DNA of 29,768 nt from CAYPZL01 sp964415045 (lineage in GTDB: Bacteria > Planctomycetota > Phycisphaerae > Sedimentisphaerales > Anaerobacaceae): positions 1 to 29,768 of the forward strand of contig CAYPZL010000056.1 of NCBI GenBank assembly GCA_964415045.1, written 5' to 3'. Both the position numbers and the translations under genes were made by a program. The notes beneath the pieces were generated by a model that was not told the DNA's origin, ran no database searches, and saw nothing but the letters and a program-made list of their open reading frames with translations. This document shows, in pieces, positions 16,181 through 24,593 of the stretch; the first letter of the stretch is position 1, and each line of letters begins with the position of its first letter.

Positions 16181-17437
16181 TTACAAATCCTCGTCGAGCA
16201 TGTGTCCGAGTCGGCGTTTCTTCGTTCGCAGGTAATCGATGTTATGCTGGCCGGGCTCGGCCCGCAAGGGAATCTGCTCCACAATCTTGATGCCATACAC
16301 TTCGAGCCGGCTGATCTTTTTCGGATTGTTCGTCAGGATTCGGATGTTCCGCAGGCCCAGGTCGCGACAAATCTGCGCCCCGATGCCGTAGTCGCGCCGG
16401 TCGGCGGCGAACCCGAGTTCGAGATTGGCGTCGACCGTATCGAGTCCCTGCTCCTGGAGCTTGTAGGCGCGGAGCTTGTTGGACAGGCCGATCCCCCGGC
16501 CCTCCTGGCGGAGATAGACCAGCGCGCCGATTCCCTCCTTTTCGATCATCTTCATGGCCGTGATGAGCTGGTAGCCGCACTCACACCGCTGCGAGTGGAA
16601 CAAATCGCCCGTCAGACACTCGGAATGCACGCGCACCAGCACCGGCTCCTCATGCTCGATGGGTCGGCCCTTCTCGTCGAGCTCGCCGACCCCCCCTTTG
16701 CACAGCGCCAGATGCGGCTCGGGCGAGGTGGCGCTTTCGTACCCAATCAGCTTGAAGGTGCCGTAGTCGGTCGGCAGATTGACGCACTCAACCCGCTCAA
16801 CGTGGCTCTCCCGCTGCAGGCGATACTCCACCAGCTTGGCAATCGAGATGATCTTGAGGTCGTGCTGCTTGCAAAAAGGCAGCAACTCGGGCACGCGAGC
16901 CATCGAGCCGTCCTCATTCATGATCTCACAGATAACGGCGGCTGGCTTCAAACCCGCCAATCGCGCCAGGTCGACGGCGCCTTCGGTCTGTCCGGCTCGC
17001 ACGAGGACACCGCCGGAGCGGCAGCGTAGCGGAAAGATGTGCCCCGGCCGGGCCAGATCCTCGGCCTTCGTCCCCTCGGCCACGGCCACCTGAATCGTAT
17101 GGGCGCGATCGGCGGCGCTGATACCCGTACTGATGCCCTCGGCCGCGTCGACACTTACCGTAAACGCCGTCCCGAAGCGCGCCGTGTTGTCAAGCGTCTG
17201 CGGGTACAGCCCCAGGGAATCGCACTTTTCCGGCGTCAGAGGCAGACAAATCAGACCCCGGCCGAATTTCGCCATGAAATTGATAATCTCGGGCGTGACT
17301 TTCTCGGCCGCACAGACCAGATCGCCTTCGTTCTCGCGATCCTCGGCGTCCACCAAAACGATCATTTTGCCCTGTCGAAGATCCTCCAGAACCTCCGGCA
17401 CTTCACTGAATCCCGTTTCCACGTTTGTTTCCTGCAT
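16181..17437 (-). CDS. ribBA: DHBP synthase / GTP cyclohydrolase II (riboflavin)
   Basis: A 418-aa bifunctional enzyme of usual length. The N-terminal half is 3,4-dihydroxy-2-butanone-4-phosphate synthase, which makes the 4-carbon precursor from ribulose 5-phosphate. It shows the DAEDRENEGDL acidic loop and RAGQTEGAVDL. The C-terminal half is GTP cyclohydrolase II, the first step of the GTP branch. It has the zinc ligand motif ECLTGDLFHSQRCECG, RQEGRGIGL and the typical ending TKKRRLGHML. ATG at 17437 is preceded by AAAGGAAA. It lies 58 bp after pgsA and about 20 bp before the lipoprotein gene on the same strand, so the three probably form an operon. No FMN riboswitch was recognised upstream. 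Confidence 0.95.
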   Translation of the reverse strand: MQETNVETGFSEVPEVLEDLRQGKMIVLVDAEDRENEGDLVCAAEKVTPEIINFMAKFGRGLICLPLTPEKCDSLGLYPQTLDNTARFGTAFTVSVDAAEGISTGISAADRAHTIQVAVAEGTKAEDLARPGHIFPLRCRSGGVLVRAGQTEGAVDLARLAGLKPAAVICEIMNEDGSMARVPELLPFCKQHDLKIISIAKLVEYRLQRESHVERVECVNLPTDYGTFKLIGYESATSPEPHLALCKGGVGELDEKGRPIEHEEPVLVRVHSECLTGDLFHSQRCECGYQLITAMKMIEKEGIGALVYLRQEGRGIGLSNKLRAYKLQEQGLDTVDANLELGFAADRRDYGIGAQICRDLGLRNIRILTNNPKKISRLEVYGIKIVEQIPLRAEPGQHNIDYLRTKKRRLGHMLDEDL

Positions 17438-17495
17438 CCGATTTCCTTTGCTGCGGGCCCAGGCTCACCCGAATATTGCGCCGCACCGGCGGCAC

Positions 17496-18191
17496 TCAAT
17501 CGGCTGAAGCATCAGCCCCCCCGGCATGGGCCCGTTCGTAGCGCTCAATATACCGGCTTCCGTTGCGAATGTAAATGAGCGTGGCCAAAATGGCCGTGCC
17601 CGCAGCCGACCACCAGAGCACGCGTAGCACCCAGTCCCAGCCCGGGACGACGCGCGAAATCTCCGGCGCCAGCAGCACTGCGGCCACCATCGAAAGCTGC
17701 AAGCCCGTCGCCACCTTGCCTACAAAAACCGGTGCGATATGGATTTGTGACGTAATCAGATACACAATTGTAAATCCCAGCAGGAGAAAGAGGTCCTTGC
17801 CAATGATCAGCACCACCACCGTCGGGGGCAGCACGAACTGGTCCACGTGCGCCCTTTCCGAGACGAGCAGCAGGCAGGCGCAGGTCATCAGCAGCTTGTC
17901 CGCCAGCGGGTCGAGAAACGTGCCCAATTGCGTGACGGCCTGGCGCCGGCGGGCCAGATACCCGTCGAGGGCGTCGCTGACCGCCATGAGGAGAAAGATG
18001 GCGATCGCGACGTAGCGCAGCGCCGTGCGGATCACCGGACGCAGGCCCGGATCGTTGATGTTCAGCATGCAGATGACAAAGGGGGCGATCAGAAAGATAC
18101 GCAAAAGCGTAATCCGCGTCGCCCAGCTCAACTTGAAGCCGCTCGGGCGCCGAAAGAGGCGCCTCCGGTTCAGCCAATCCCTTCCCGTCAT
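17496..18191 (-). CDS. pgsA: CDP-alcohol phosphatidyltransferase, probable PGP synthase
   Basis: A 231-aa integral membrane protein carrying the complete CDP-alcohol phosphotransferase signature: D73-x2-D76-G77-x2-A80-R81-x8-G90-x3-D94-x3-D98, which binds the metal ions and CDP moiety. The N-terminal WATRITLLRIFLIAPF and several hydrophobic helices fit phosphatidylglycerophosphate synthase, which joins CDP-diacylglycerol and glycerol 3-phosphate. A related family member with another alcohol acceptor cannot be fully excluded. I chose ATG at 18191 because it directly precedes the conserved region; upstream in-frame codons reach 18293 but would add a non-conserved leader. It is the first gene of the minus-strand group pgsA-ribBA-lipoprotein and is divergent from the GspF-like gene. 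Confidence 0.85.
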   Translation of the reverse strand: MTGRDWLNRRRLFRRPSGFKLSWATRITLLRIFLIAPFVICMLNINDPGLRPVIRTALRYVAIAIFLLMAVSDALDGYLARRRQAVTQLGTFLDPLADKLLMTCACLLLVSERAHVDQFVLPPTVVVLIIGKDLFLLLGFTIVYLITSQIHIAPVFVGKVATGLQLSMVAAVLLAPEISRVVPGWDWVLRVLWWSAAGTAILATLIYIRNGSRYIERYERAHAGGADASAD

Positions 18192-18241
18192 CTTCTCGTC
18201 CCTGCCCAAACCGTAAGCCCGACAACAAAAACGGCTCATGA

Positions 18242-18269
18242 TTGTCGTGACCGTCCAATGTGGTATACT
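18242..18269 (+). promoter_or_regulatory. Extended -10 promoter for the GspF-like gene
   Basis: TTGTCG (18242-18247), a 16-bp spacer, then TATACT (18264-18269) preceded by TGG, giving an extended TGn -10. Transcription would begin about 85 bp before the ATG at 18360. Confidence 0.55.
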
Positions 18270-18359
18270 ACCGTGTGCGGCCGGTGCCGGCAATAGGGTA
18301 TGACATGCCGGACCGCGTCGGACGGTCAGACGCTATCCAACGCAGCGGAGCCATTACGC

Positions 18360-19340
18360 ATGACCAAGAAGAAGCTGGCCCAGGCCTACTACGATCTGGC
18401 AACCATGCTGGATGCGGGAATGCCGATTTTGCGTGCTCTCGAAATCACGATCGAGGGGCGACAGGGATATTTCAAACAAGCCTTCTTCCGCCTGCGGGAG
18501 ACCATCTCCGAGGGCTCGGGCCTGTCCGAAGCCATGGCCGAGCAGCGCCAGGTCTTCAGCGACCTTGACCGGCTCCTCGTGGAGGCGGCCGAAACGTCCG
18601 GTTCACTCGGTGACGCCTTCAGGATGCTCGCCGACTGGTACGATTTCATGCACAAGATCATGAGGCGGCTGCAAACGGGCATGATCCTGCCGTTTTTCAT
18701 CCTCACTATCGCCGCCTTCGTGTTCCCGCTGCCATCGGCCGTGCTGGGCGGTCTCTCGATGCAAGGGTATTTTCTCACGGCGCTGAAAATCCTCCTGCTG
18801 CTCTTCATACCGACGGCGATCGTGATCGCATGCCTGTTGGTCAAGGAAAAAATCCGGCAGGTGCGATATCCGATGGACTTCATTGCCCTGCGGATTCCGA
18901 TTCTGGGCCAGGCGATCTATCAGCTCTCCATCTGTCGCTATACGAAGGCCTTCGGCATGCTGTACAAGGCGGGCGTGCCCATGATCGAGAGTACGACGCG
19001 CGCGAACAAGGCGGTGGGCAATGCCATCGTGGAGCGGCAATTCGCCGGGGGGATGGAAAGCGTCAAGCAAGGGGGCATGGCCTGGGAAGGATTCTCCGAC
19101 CGGCTGCCCACCGACTACCGGCATCTCTGGCAGGTGGGCGAAGAAGTGGGCGAGCTCGACAAGACCGTGGACAAAATCGCCGAGATTTCCGGCGACCGGG
19201 CCGACCTTTTCTTCACCGAGTTTGCCCGCTGGCTGCCGCGAGTGGTCTACGCCATCGTGGCCGTCATGGTGATCATCATGATCATGAGACTGGCCGGCCA
19301 GGCGCTCGGCAACATACAGCGCAACATACCGACCTACTAA
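18360..19340 (+). CDS. Type II secretion/pilus assembly GspF-PilC-like membrane protein
   Basis: A 326-aa protein with two T2SSF cytoplasmic helical domains. The first is at about residues 5-105 (LATMLDAGMPILRALEIT, LLVEAAETSGSLGDAF). The second is at about 190-290 (YTKAFGMLYKAGVPMIEST, WQVGEEVGELDKTVDKIAE). They are separated and followed by membrane helices at about 108-130, 138-161 and 294-313. Family role: inner-membrane platform that works with the assembly ATPase in type II secretion or type IV pili. Here it is alone, with no GspE, pilin or GspD nearby. Start ATG 18360 has GGAG 9 bases upstream; an earlier ATG at 18300 lacks a ribosome site. The 3' end overlaps the convergent gene by 4 bp. 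Confidence 0.85.
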   Translation: MTKKKLAQAYYDLATMLDAGMPILRALEITIEGRQGYFKQAFFRLRETISEGSGLSEAMAEQRQVFSDLDRLLVEAAETSGSLGDAFRMLADWYDFMHKIMRRLQTGMILPFFILTIAAFVFPLPSAVLGGLSMQGYFLTALKILLLLFIPTAIVIACLLVKEKIRQVRYPMDFIALRIPILGQAIYQLSICRYTKAFGMLYKAGVPMIESTTRANKAVGNAIVERQFAGGMESVKQGGMAWEGFSDRLPTDYRHLWQVGEEVGELDKTVDKIAEISGDRADLFFTEFARWLPRVVYAIVAVMVIIMIMRLAGQALGNIQRNIPTY

Positions 19341-19711
19341 CCGCGTCCCACCGAGACGCGCGCTCCATCCGGGACGTCCCACAGCGGTGCCAGGTCCTCG
19401 GTCACGCGTCCCACGACGTTAACGGGCGAGGCGGCGCGAATTTGCGAACCGCTCGAAGCCGGCGTGCTCCCGAAAAAAACGCAGAACGCCCGCCCGGGCG
19501 GCCAAAACGCCAACTCCCCCGCCTCGACCACCTCCCGCGCATCGTCTTCCAGATCCGCTTCCACGTCGATGGTGAAGTAGATCTCGCCGCCCCACCGATT
19601 CGCTCGCCCTTCGATGGGCAAGGCGGCGCGGATCGCGAGGGCCGTGGCGGAATCGTTGAGTTCCGCTTGCACCGTCGTTGAACCGGCCGTGATAACGATC
19701 TGCTTCGGCAT
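19337..19711 (-). CDS. Cyclophilin-like fold protein (TM1367/DUF369 type)
   Basis: A 124-aa protein starting at ATG 19711 with AGGAGG 7 bases upstream. It has the hallmarks of the small cyclophilin-like family: AELNDSATALAIRAALPIEG, ANRWGGEIYF, FWPPGRAFCVFFGSTPAS and ASPVNVVGRV. Members have the cyclophilin beta-barrel but usually lack demonstrated prolyl isomerase activity, so function is unknown. No signal peptide is visible, so it is cytoplasmic. It is divergent from pdxJ and convergent with the GspF-like gene, whose stop codon it overlaps. Confidence 0.88.
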   Translation of the reverse strand: MPKQIVITAGSTTVQAELNDSATALAIRAALPIEGRANRWGGEIYFTIDVEADLEDDAREVVEAGELAFWPPGRAFCVFFGSTPASSGSQIRAASPVNVVGRVTEDLAPLWDVPDGARVSVGRG

Positions 19712-19831
19712 CGCACATCCTCCTATCGAAACTCTGCCCGCTGCGACAAGAGCCGAATTCAGCCGAAGGTCTCAGATTCCGCACGACCCAATCGGCCATG
19801 CCCGGGCCGGACATTTTATCCCGGTATTTGC

Positions 19832-19859
19832 TTGATGTAAATCGAAGCACTGATACAAT
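19832..19859 (+). promoter_or_regulatory. Extended -10 promoter for pdxJ (and possibly dapA)
   Basis: TTGATG (19832-19837), a 16-bp spacer, then TACAAT (19854-19859) preceded by TGA, giving an extended TGn -10. It lies only 24 bp from the pdxJ start codon, so the leader would be about 18 nt. Confidence 0.6.
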
Positions 19860-19883
19860 CTGCCCAATTATGAGGATGGATAC

Positions 19884-20618
19884 ATGGCTGTCTTGAACGT
19901 CAACATAGATCACGTGGCAACGGTCCGCCAGGCAAGGCTGACGGACGAGCCCGACCCGGTATGGGCGGCGGTGCAGTGCGAGCTGGCCGGCGCCAACGGG
20001 ATCACCGTACACCTGCGCCAGGACCGTCGGCACATCTGCGACCGCGACGTCCGCCTGCTCAAGGAGACCGTCGCCTGCAAGCTCAACCTCGAGATGTGCA
20101 TGGCCGAGCCGATCGTCAAGATCGCCGAGGAGGTCAAGCCCGACCAGGTGACGCTGGTCCCGGAGAAACGGGCCGAGCTGACCACGGAAGGCGGTCTGGA
20201 CTGCGCCGCCCACAGGCGCAAGCTCGCCCAGGTGGTCAAGCGCATGCACAAGAAAGGCATCCTCGTCAGCACGTTCATCGCTCCGGAGCCGGAGCAGATC
20301 GCCGCCTCGGCCGACACCGGCTGCGACGCGGTCGAGCTGCATACCGGCATGTACGCCAACGCCCGCACGCAGCGCGTCGCGCAGCGACGAGTGACCGAAC
20401 TGGAGGCCGGGAGAGACCAGGCCAAAGAGAGCGGCCTGATCGTTCACGCCGGCCACGGGTTGACGTACCGCAATATCGGCCCCGTTGCCCGCATCAGCGG
20501 CCTGTGCGAATTCAACATCGGACACAGCATCATCGCGCGGGCGGTCCTGGTCGGCATCCGCACCGCGACTCAGCAAATGATCGAGCTGATCGACAAGCAC
20601 TGCCCGCACCACTCGTGA
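19884..20618 (+). CDS. pdxJ: Pyridoxine 5'-phosphate synthase
   Basis: A 244-aa cytoplasmic enzyme of usual length. It condenses 1-deoxy-D-xylulose 5-phosphate with 3-amino-2-oxopropyl phosphate to form pyridoxine 5'-phosphate, the last ring-closing step of DXP-dependent vitamin B6 synthesis. Recognised by NIDHVATVRQAR at residues 6-17, ITVHLRQDRRHICDRDV, LNLEM, VTLVPEKRAELTTEGGLD, HTGMYA and the phosphate-binding GHGLTYRN. Start ATG 19884 has GAGG 8 bases upstream. Dihydrodipicolinate synthase follows 98 bp downstream on the same strand. Presence of pdxJ indicates the DXP-dependent rather than PdxS/PdxT route. Confidence 0.96.
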   Translation: MAVLNVNIDHVATVRQARLTDEPDPVWAAVQCELAGANGITVHLRQDRRHICDRDVRLLKETVACKLNLEMCMAEPIVKIAEEVKPDQVTLVPEKRAELTTEGGLDCAAHRRKLAQVVKRMHKKGILVSTFIAPEPEQIAASADTGCDAVELHTGMYANARTQRVAQRRVTELEAGRDQAKESGLIVHAGHGLTYRNIGPVARISGLCEFNIGHSIIARAVLVGIRTATQQMIELIDKHCPHHS

Positions 20619-20670
20619 CGCGCGGCGCAAGCGGCAGTCGTCGCACAGGATCACAGTCGACGAGGAAACT

Positions 20671-20704
20671 CAAATACCAAATGGTAAATTGTAAATAGTA
20701 AATC
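20671..20704. repeat. AAAT-based intergenic repeat upstream of dapA
   Basis: A run of near-heptameric units (CAAATAC, CAAATGG, TAAATTG, TAAATAG, TAAATC), strikingly AT-rich within GC-rich DNA. It directly abuts the dapA ribosome site AGGAG. Confidence 0.6.
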
Positions 20705-20716
20705 AGGAGACGTGGG

Positions 20717-21589
20717 ATGTTCACAGGGGCCATGGTGGCGTTGATTACACCGTTCCAGGACGGCGAAGTCGATTTTGGAACGCTTGACGAACTAATCGAT
20801 TTCCAGATCGAAAACGGCATCGACGGGCTCGTTCCCGTCGGCACGACGGGCGAATCCCCGACCCTGAGCTACGAGGAGCACAAGCAGGTCATCGAGCGCG
20901 TCGTGAAAGGTGCGGGCGGCTCCGTGCCCGTCATCGCCGGCACGGGCGCCAACAGCACCGCCGAGGCCATCGAGCTGACCGCCTATGCCAAAAAGACCGG
21001 CGCCGATGCCACGCTGCAGGTGTGCCCCTACTATAACAAGCCCACGCAGGAGGGGTTCTATCAGCATTTCAAGGCCATCGCCGAAGAGGTGGATTTGCCC
21101 ATCGTGCTCTATAATATTCCGGGCCGGTGCGGCGCGGGCATGACGCCGGAGACCATCGCCCGACTGGCCGAGATCGAGAACATCGTCGCCATCAAAGAGG
21201 CGACCGGCAGTCTCGACCAGGCCAGCGAGATCGCGATGCGTTGTGACATGACCATCATCTCGGGCGACGACTCGCTCACGCTGCCGCTGGCTTCGGTGGG
21301 CGGCAAGGGCGTCATCAGCGTCGTGGCCAACATCGTGCCGGCCGACGTCAAGGCCATGACCGACCTGATCCTCGAAGGCGACCTGGTCTCGGCGCGGCAA
21401 TGGCACCGAAAGCTCTTCGCCCTGAGCAAGAACATGCTGACGCTGGCGACCAACCCGATCCCGATCAAAGCCGCCATGGCCATGCTCGACCTGGCCTCCG
21501 ACGAACTGCGTCTGCCCATGACGCCGCTTCCGGAAGCCCAGAAAGCGACGCTGCGAAAGGCACTGGAGGACTACGGCCTGCTGAGCTGA
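20717..21589 (+). CDS. dapA: 4-hydroxy-tetrahydrodipicolinate synthase
   Basis: A 290-aa TIM-barrel enzyme of usual length. It condenses pyruvate with aspartate semialdehyde in the first committed step of diaminopimelate/lysine synthesis. Active-site residues are all present: Thr43-Thr44 in VGTTGESPTL, Tyr132 in LYNIPGR, Arg137, and the Schiff-base Lys160 in VAIKEATGS. Start ATG 20717 is preceded by AGGAG with a 7-base gap. It probably shares transcription with pdxJ, although the AT-rich repeat in the 98-bp gap could add a promoter or affect translation. Related N-acetylneuraminate lyase-type aldolases are less likely given the motif pattern. Confidence 0.95.
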   Translation: MFTGAMVALITPFQDGEVDFGTLDELIDFQIENGIDGLVPVGTTGESPTLSYEEHKQVIERVVKGAGGSVPVIAGTGANSTAEAIELTAYAKKTGADATLQVCPYYNKPTQEGFYQHFKAIAEEVDLPIVLYNIPGRCGAGMTPETIARLAEIENIVAIKEATGSLDQASEIAMRCDMTIISGDDSLTLPLASVGGKGVISVVANIVPADVKAMTDLILEGDLVSARQWHRKLFALSKNMLTLATNPIPIKAAMAMLDLASDELRLPMTPLPEAQKATLRKALEDYGLLS

Positions 21590-21652
21590 CCCACGGACCG
21601 GCCGGAAGCCGGCGATCCACCCGGCGGGGAAAAGAGGGATAGTACCGCTACG

Positions 21653-21811
21653 CTATGGTGCCGTATGCCAGGTACTGTCCTGGCTGATTCCGAAGGAGCC
21701 GAGGTGGGTCTGGACCTGAACCTGGTACGGTCCGGCCTGGGCGCTGCCGTCGTAGCCGGCCTCCCCGTAACGGGGCGTTTTGGGCACTCGCCACGAGTGC
21801 CGGGCGGCGCC
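21653..21811 (-). other. Coding-like extension after the TGA of the secreted protein
   Basis: Directly after the TGA stop at 21812-21814 the same frame stays open for 52 codons to a TAG at 21653-21655. It has mainly G or C at third positions and a protein-like segment (PRYGEAGYDGSAQ, PYQVQVQTHLGSFGISQ). A perfect hairpin GGCACTCG-CCA-CGAGTGCC (21783-21801) lies 10 bases past the stop and lacks a T-run. It could be a lost C-terminal end, a remnant, or chance. Confidence 0.3.
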
Positions 21812-23134
21812 TCAGCCATACTCGAACCGCCCGGAGTGAGCGACCCGCCCCGAACGATCCACGATCTTGAAGGACGGCTCCGGCGCCTCGGCGCCGTTCT
21901 TCTTGACGAGCGAACGGTACCGCTCGCCCGCCTGCCCTTCCAGGTCGAACGTGATCGAGACATTCTGCCTGTACCGCCGCATGGACGCGCGGATCTGGAA
22001 AGGCGGACCGATCTTCACGGCGGTCGATTCGCCGGGACGGATCTCGAACTCGCCAAGCAGCCCGGAGCGTGTTTTGCCCATCTCAAACGTCCAGCGCGCG
22101 CCGGAATCTTCTTCGTTCAATTCCAGCGCAATCGCTGAGTATCTGCCGGCGGGCAAACGCCACGTCCCCCTGGAGCCCTGAAGAAACTGGTGCGCCACAT
22201 CGGACCAGAGCGTCATCTTCACCTCGGCGCCGCCCAAGTCAAGGGTACCATACTCCGGCGTAGCGCGGCGGAACGTCGCAACGCTCCCGTCCTCGGCAAC
22301 CTCCATGTCGTAGTAGCGCGGCCCTACTTTGACCAGACGACACAGCGGCACGATTTCCGAGTCGCCGTCGTCGTGAAAACGGAACTTTCCGTCGCCGTCG
22401 AGGTCCAGGGCCAATATGTCGCAGCCCGGCTCGCGGAAGCCGCGCGCCGGCGGAACGAAGCGCCCGTCGTATCGCCCGTCAAAATCCGCATCGACCAGGG
22501 CCATCTTGCATCTCCTCCCCTCCAGCGCCACGGCGCCTTCGCGGGAGAAGGCGGGATAGCACATGAGCCACTTGCCGTCGGAGCACTGCGCGTTGAACGC
22601 GCCCGCCTTGGCGCCGGGAATTCCCGGGCCCGTCGTCACGGTGCCGAAGTAGTACGTCCGGGTGAGCTTGAAGATGCGTTGCCACGTTCCGACATACTGG
22701 GTTTCATCGGAAAACAGGCCGTCGGAGTCGGTGTCCAGAAAGAGCTTCACGGGCATCGGGCGACGAACGGAACGGTAGGTGATCCCCGTGAGGTCCTTGT
22801 CTCCCACACGCACGGTGAAGTAGACGGGCTCAGGAGGCACGTCGGCCGGTATGCCCTTGATCTGCGGCGGCCTGGTCGCGGTCGTGCCCCGACGCTGCGG
22901 TCCTAAAAGCGTCAGGGACGTGGTCCCGCGTATGGGCGTCAGCTTCAGGGGCACCGTGGCCACCACGGGACCGAGCGAGAGGTTCTCGGCCGCCGCCTGA
23001 GCCTTCGCCTCGCGCCGCAGTCGCACCAGCCGCTGATACGGCGTCTCCCGCGTCCCCGTCACCTCAGGAAGCGCACGCACGCCAGAAATCGAGAAACACA
23101 AAAAGCCGGCAAGAATCGCCGAACATGCGTTCAT
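21812..23134 (-). CDS. Secreted protein with Ca-loop-like repeats, function unknown
   Basis: A 440-aa protein starting at ATG 23134 (GGAGG 9 bases upstream), with an N-terminal hydrophobic signal (CSAILAGFLCFSISGVRA). I do not recognise a named family. Visible features: three acidic D-x-D-x-D-G-like loops similar to EF-hand/dockerin calcium loops (DTDSDGLFSDE, DADFDGRYDG, DLDGDGKFRFHDDGD), spaced across the middle. The C-terminal third appears beta-rich (PPFQIRASMRRYRQNVSITF) and ends SGRFEYG. It follows the membrane-tethered ECF gene by 65 bp on the same strand and is probably co-transcribed, so it may be an envelope target or partner of that regulator. Confidence 0.72.
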   Translation of the reverse strand: MNACSAILAGFLCFSISGVRALPEVTGTRETPYQRLVRLRREAKAQAAAENLSLGPVVATVPLKLTPIRGTTSLTLLGPQRRGTTATRPPQIKGIPADVPPEPVYFTVRVGDKDLTGITYRSVRRPMPVKLFLDTDSDGLFSDETQYVGTWQRIFKLTRTYYFGTVTTGPGIPGAKAGAFNAQCSDGKWLMCYPAFSREGAVALEGRRCKMALVDADFDGRYDGRFVPPARGFREPGCDILALDLDGDGKFRFHDDGDSEIVPLCRLVKVGPRYYDMEVAEDGSVATFRRATPEYGTLDLGGAEVKMTLWSDVAHQFLQGSRGTWRLPAGRYSAIALELNEEDSGARWTFEMGKTRSGLLGEFEIRPGESTAVKIGPPFQIRASMRRYRQNVSITFDLEGQAGERYRSLVKKNGAEAPEPSFKIVDRSGRVAHSGRFEYG

Positions 23135-23199
23135 GTGTCGTCACCTCCGCTCGAGAGCGCAATAGCACCGGCGCGAACCAACCACGTCAGACGGATCGA

Positions 23200-24432
23200 T
23201 CACGGCTCGTCATCCCGGTCGTTTGAATCGTTCGGCTCGTTCGGAGGCGGCGGCGCGTAGCGGGTTCCGTACAACACCCCGCCGCCCATGCCCATTCCGG
23301 CTACAGGCGGCCCCTCGGGAATATTTGGCGGCGGCTCGGCGGGTCCGGCCGGCGGCGGTATCGGGGGCCCGGCCAGACCGCCATCAACAGCCCCCCCTGT
23401 CGGTGTCGGCTCCTCTCCGGCGGGCGGCGCCTGTGGCGGCGGCGGTTCCGCCGGCGGCGATGCTTGGCCGGCCGGGCTGCGGACCTGGCTGGCCGCACCG
23501 CTGATGAGCCGGTCCCACTCCCGAGCCGCCTGGGACGGGCCGGCCATGCGGGGCCGGCCGGCCGGAGCCGGTGCGGCTGGACTGGATACGGGACGCGGCG
23601 CCCGCGGCGTTGCCGACCTTCGTATCACGATGTCGTTGGCAGAAGGCTTCATGGCGTTGTGATACGTAATCGCCGAACCGGCGCCGATCACCGCTACGGC
23701 CGCCACCGCCACCGCTTTGGCCTTGACACCGGCCAGAACGCCGCCGGCAAACGTCTGCGCCCCGGAGCCTGCGGTTGTCCCCACGGCCGACGCGGCGGCC
23801 GCGTGCCCGCCGACCAGGGCCATTTTACCCAATTCCGTCATCAGCGCCATCGGCGCGGCCTGAACCGCATTGCCGCGCAACAGAACGCCCAGCGTCCCGG
23901 TCGCCACCAGAATGCCGCGCCGGCGCAGCACTGCCCGCAACGTCGCCACGCCCGCCTCGATCCGGCGCGAAACCGTCGCCTGCGAGACCCCGCGGAAAAC
24001 CGCGATGTGACGGGTGGTCTGACCCTGGAGAAAATGGGCGATCAGGATATCCCGGATTTCCGGATCGAGCCGACTGATCTCCTCATCGACGTAGGGCGAG
24101 ATCTCTTTCCAATCGGCCGTCTTTCGCGGTTGTCCGGCGGCATACGCGGCTTCGCGACGCCGGCGCGATCTCTCTCGGCGCATCTGGTCGATGGCCTTAC
24201 GCGTAGCGACGCGATGAAGCCAGCCCGGAAGCGAGCCGGTCACGCTGTGGGCATCCCGGGTAAGCTGCAGGAAGGTGTCCTGGGCCACGTCCGAGGCCCG
24301 GTCCACATCGGCCAGAATGCGCAAGGCCGCACCGTACACCAGCCCGGCGTGACGACGAATGATCTCCGCAAACGCCTCGGCATCTCCCGTTTTTGCGAAA
24401 CGCCTGAGCAAAAATCCTTCTGTCTCCGCCAT
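23200..24432 (-). CDS. ECF sigma factor with membrane-spanning C-terminal extension
   Basis: A 410-aa protein, about twice the usual ECF length. I chose ATG 24432 because AGGAGAG lies just upstream. Region 2 is at about residues 8-92 (DVAQDTFLQLTRDAHSV, LPGWLHRVATRKAIDQMRR) and region 4 at about 117-170 (DPEIRDILIAHFLQG, GVSQATVSRRIEAGVATLR). After an Ala/Gly-rich stretch comes one predicted membrane helix (about 238-256, AKAVAVAAVAVIGAGSAI), then a Pro-rich, probably disordered tail to residue 410 ending NEPNDSNDRDDEP. From family knowledge, planctomycetes carry ECF groups with such extensions, thought to replace a separate anti-sigma. It lies between a glycosyltransferase gene upstream and the Ca-loop secreted protein downstream. 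Confidence 0.85.
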   Translation of the reverse strand: MAETEGFLLRRFAKTGDAEAFAEIIRRHAGLVYGAALRILADVDRASDVAQDTFLQLTRDAHSVTGSLPGWLHRVATRKAIDQMRRERSRRRREAAYAAGQPRKTADWKEISPYVDEEISRLDPEIRDILIAHFLQGQTTRHIAVFRGVSQATVSRRIEAGVATLRAVLRRRGILVATGTLGVLLRGNAVQAAPMALMTELGKMALVGGHAAAASAVGTTAGSGAQTFAGGVLAGVKAKAVAVAAVAVIGAGSAITYHNAMKPSANDIVIRRSATPRAPRPVSSPAAPAPAGRPRMAGPSQAAREWDRLISGAASQVRSPAGQASPPAEPPPPQAPPAGEEPTPTGGAVDGGLAGPPIPPPAGPAEPPPNIPEGPPVAGMGMGGGVLYGTRYAPPPPNEPNDSNDRDDEP

Positions 24433-24593
24433 TTTGCTCTCTCCTAACCAGCTTTGGCGACGGCGCCAACCATGAATCAGACGCAGGCCAACGCCCAATG
24501 ATTCAAGAAAACTCGCAACCGCACGCGTTTGCGGGCCCCGCGGGGCTTGTGATCGCGCCGTGGTCTCTTTCGCCACGCGTGCGTGCTGCGTCA

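Noticed and set aside
21783..21814. TGA plus hairpin as a selenocysteine site
   Set aside because: The loop is only 3 bases and lacks features expected of a bacterial SECIS. The protein also ends naturally before the TGA. Kept only as a low-level finding about the open extension.
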